20,883 nt of DNA from an uncultured Eubacteriales bacterium (GTDB lineage Bacteria > Bacillota > Clostridia > Oscillospirales > CAG-272). Both the position numbers and the translations under genes were made by a program. Shown one piece after another: positions 20,824 through 20,883 of the stretch (positions are counted from its first letter, which is position 1; each line of letters starts with the position of its first letter). The notes beneath the pieces were generated by a model. The model was given only the letters and a program-made list of their open reading frames with translations. It did not search any database and was not told where the DNA came from. The stretch spans positions 1 to 20,883 of the forward strand of contig CAKSSY010000029.1 of the NCBI GenBank assembly GCA_934489945.1, given 5' to 3'.

Positions 20824-20883
20824 AGCAAAGCTGTCCGAAAGGGAGGGAAAAAGGAAAGAGAGCACGAAAAAAAGTGCGAAAAA

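Noticed and set aside
1..20883. tRNA, rRNA or CRISPR array
   Set aside because: No cloverleaf, rRNA core sequence, or regularly spaced direct repeats were seen. The only direct repeat is the pair around the sigma-factor gene.

Overview
The window looks like a chromosomal segment of an anaerobic Firmicute, most likely class Clostridia (Oscillospiraceae/Ruminococcaceae-like). The evidence is the rplU-prp-rpmA operon with a Prp-cleavable L27 N-terminus, textbook sigma-A promoters (TTGACA/TATAAT), strong AGGAGG ribosome-binding sites, a GreA paralogue, a VanZ-like protein, a DUF5685/J-protein pair, and clostridial-type secreted proteins. The taxonomic placement is inferred from protein character only. 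No tRNA, rRNA or CRISPR array was seen.

Layout. 1-1340: a minus-strand greA-family gene, preceded by an unlisted 43-codon small ORF with its own RBS and promoter, plus several hairpins. 1280-3655: a monocistronic secreted glycoside-hydrolase-like protein with a clear promoter and terminator. 3752-6175: a class V aminotransferase and a cytidylyltransferase-oxidoreductase fusion, probably making a nucleotide-activated small head group for a surface polymer. 6179-6967: a decayed stretch with a BceR-like response regulator that has lost its DNA-binding domain, followed by the frameshifted 3' tail of an azlD-like gene. 6968-9984: a divergent sugar-catabolism locus (AraC regulator opposite a Gfo/Idh/MocA dehydrogenase and a TIM-barrel isomerase). 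10158-12103: a minus-strand GT4 glycosyltransferase and PlsC-like acyltransferase pair (glycolipid or lipid-head-group work). 12265-14437: a tight three-gene cassette of DUF5685, a J-domain protein with a cysteine-rich tail, and a membrane protein. 14461-15704: a minus-strand SH3-repeat lipoprotein. 15749-17480: vanZ-like gene, then rplU-prp-rpmA.

17396-20883 is different in character: it looks less GC-rich by eye and resembles accessory DNA. It holds an ECF-type sigma factor with a very long C-terminal extension lying between two 46-bp direct repeats, an XRE regulator with a frameshifted tail and two near-identical palindromic operators, a class I methyltransferase, and finally a perfect consensus promoter aimed at a gene beyond the right edge.

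The parts most worth following up are the DUF5685/J-protein/membrane cassette, the small DVIRTS-motif ORF upstream of greA, the aminotransferase plus nucleotidyltransferase-oxidoreductase pair, and the repeat-flanked sigma factor.
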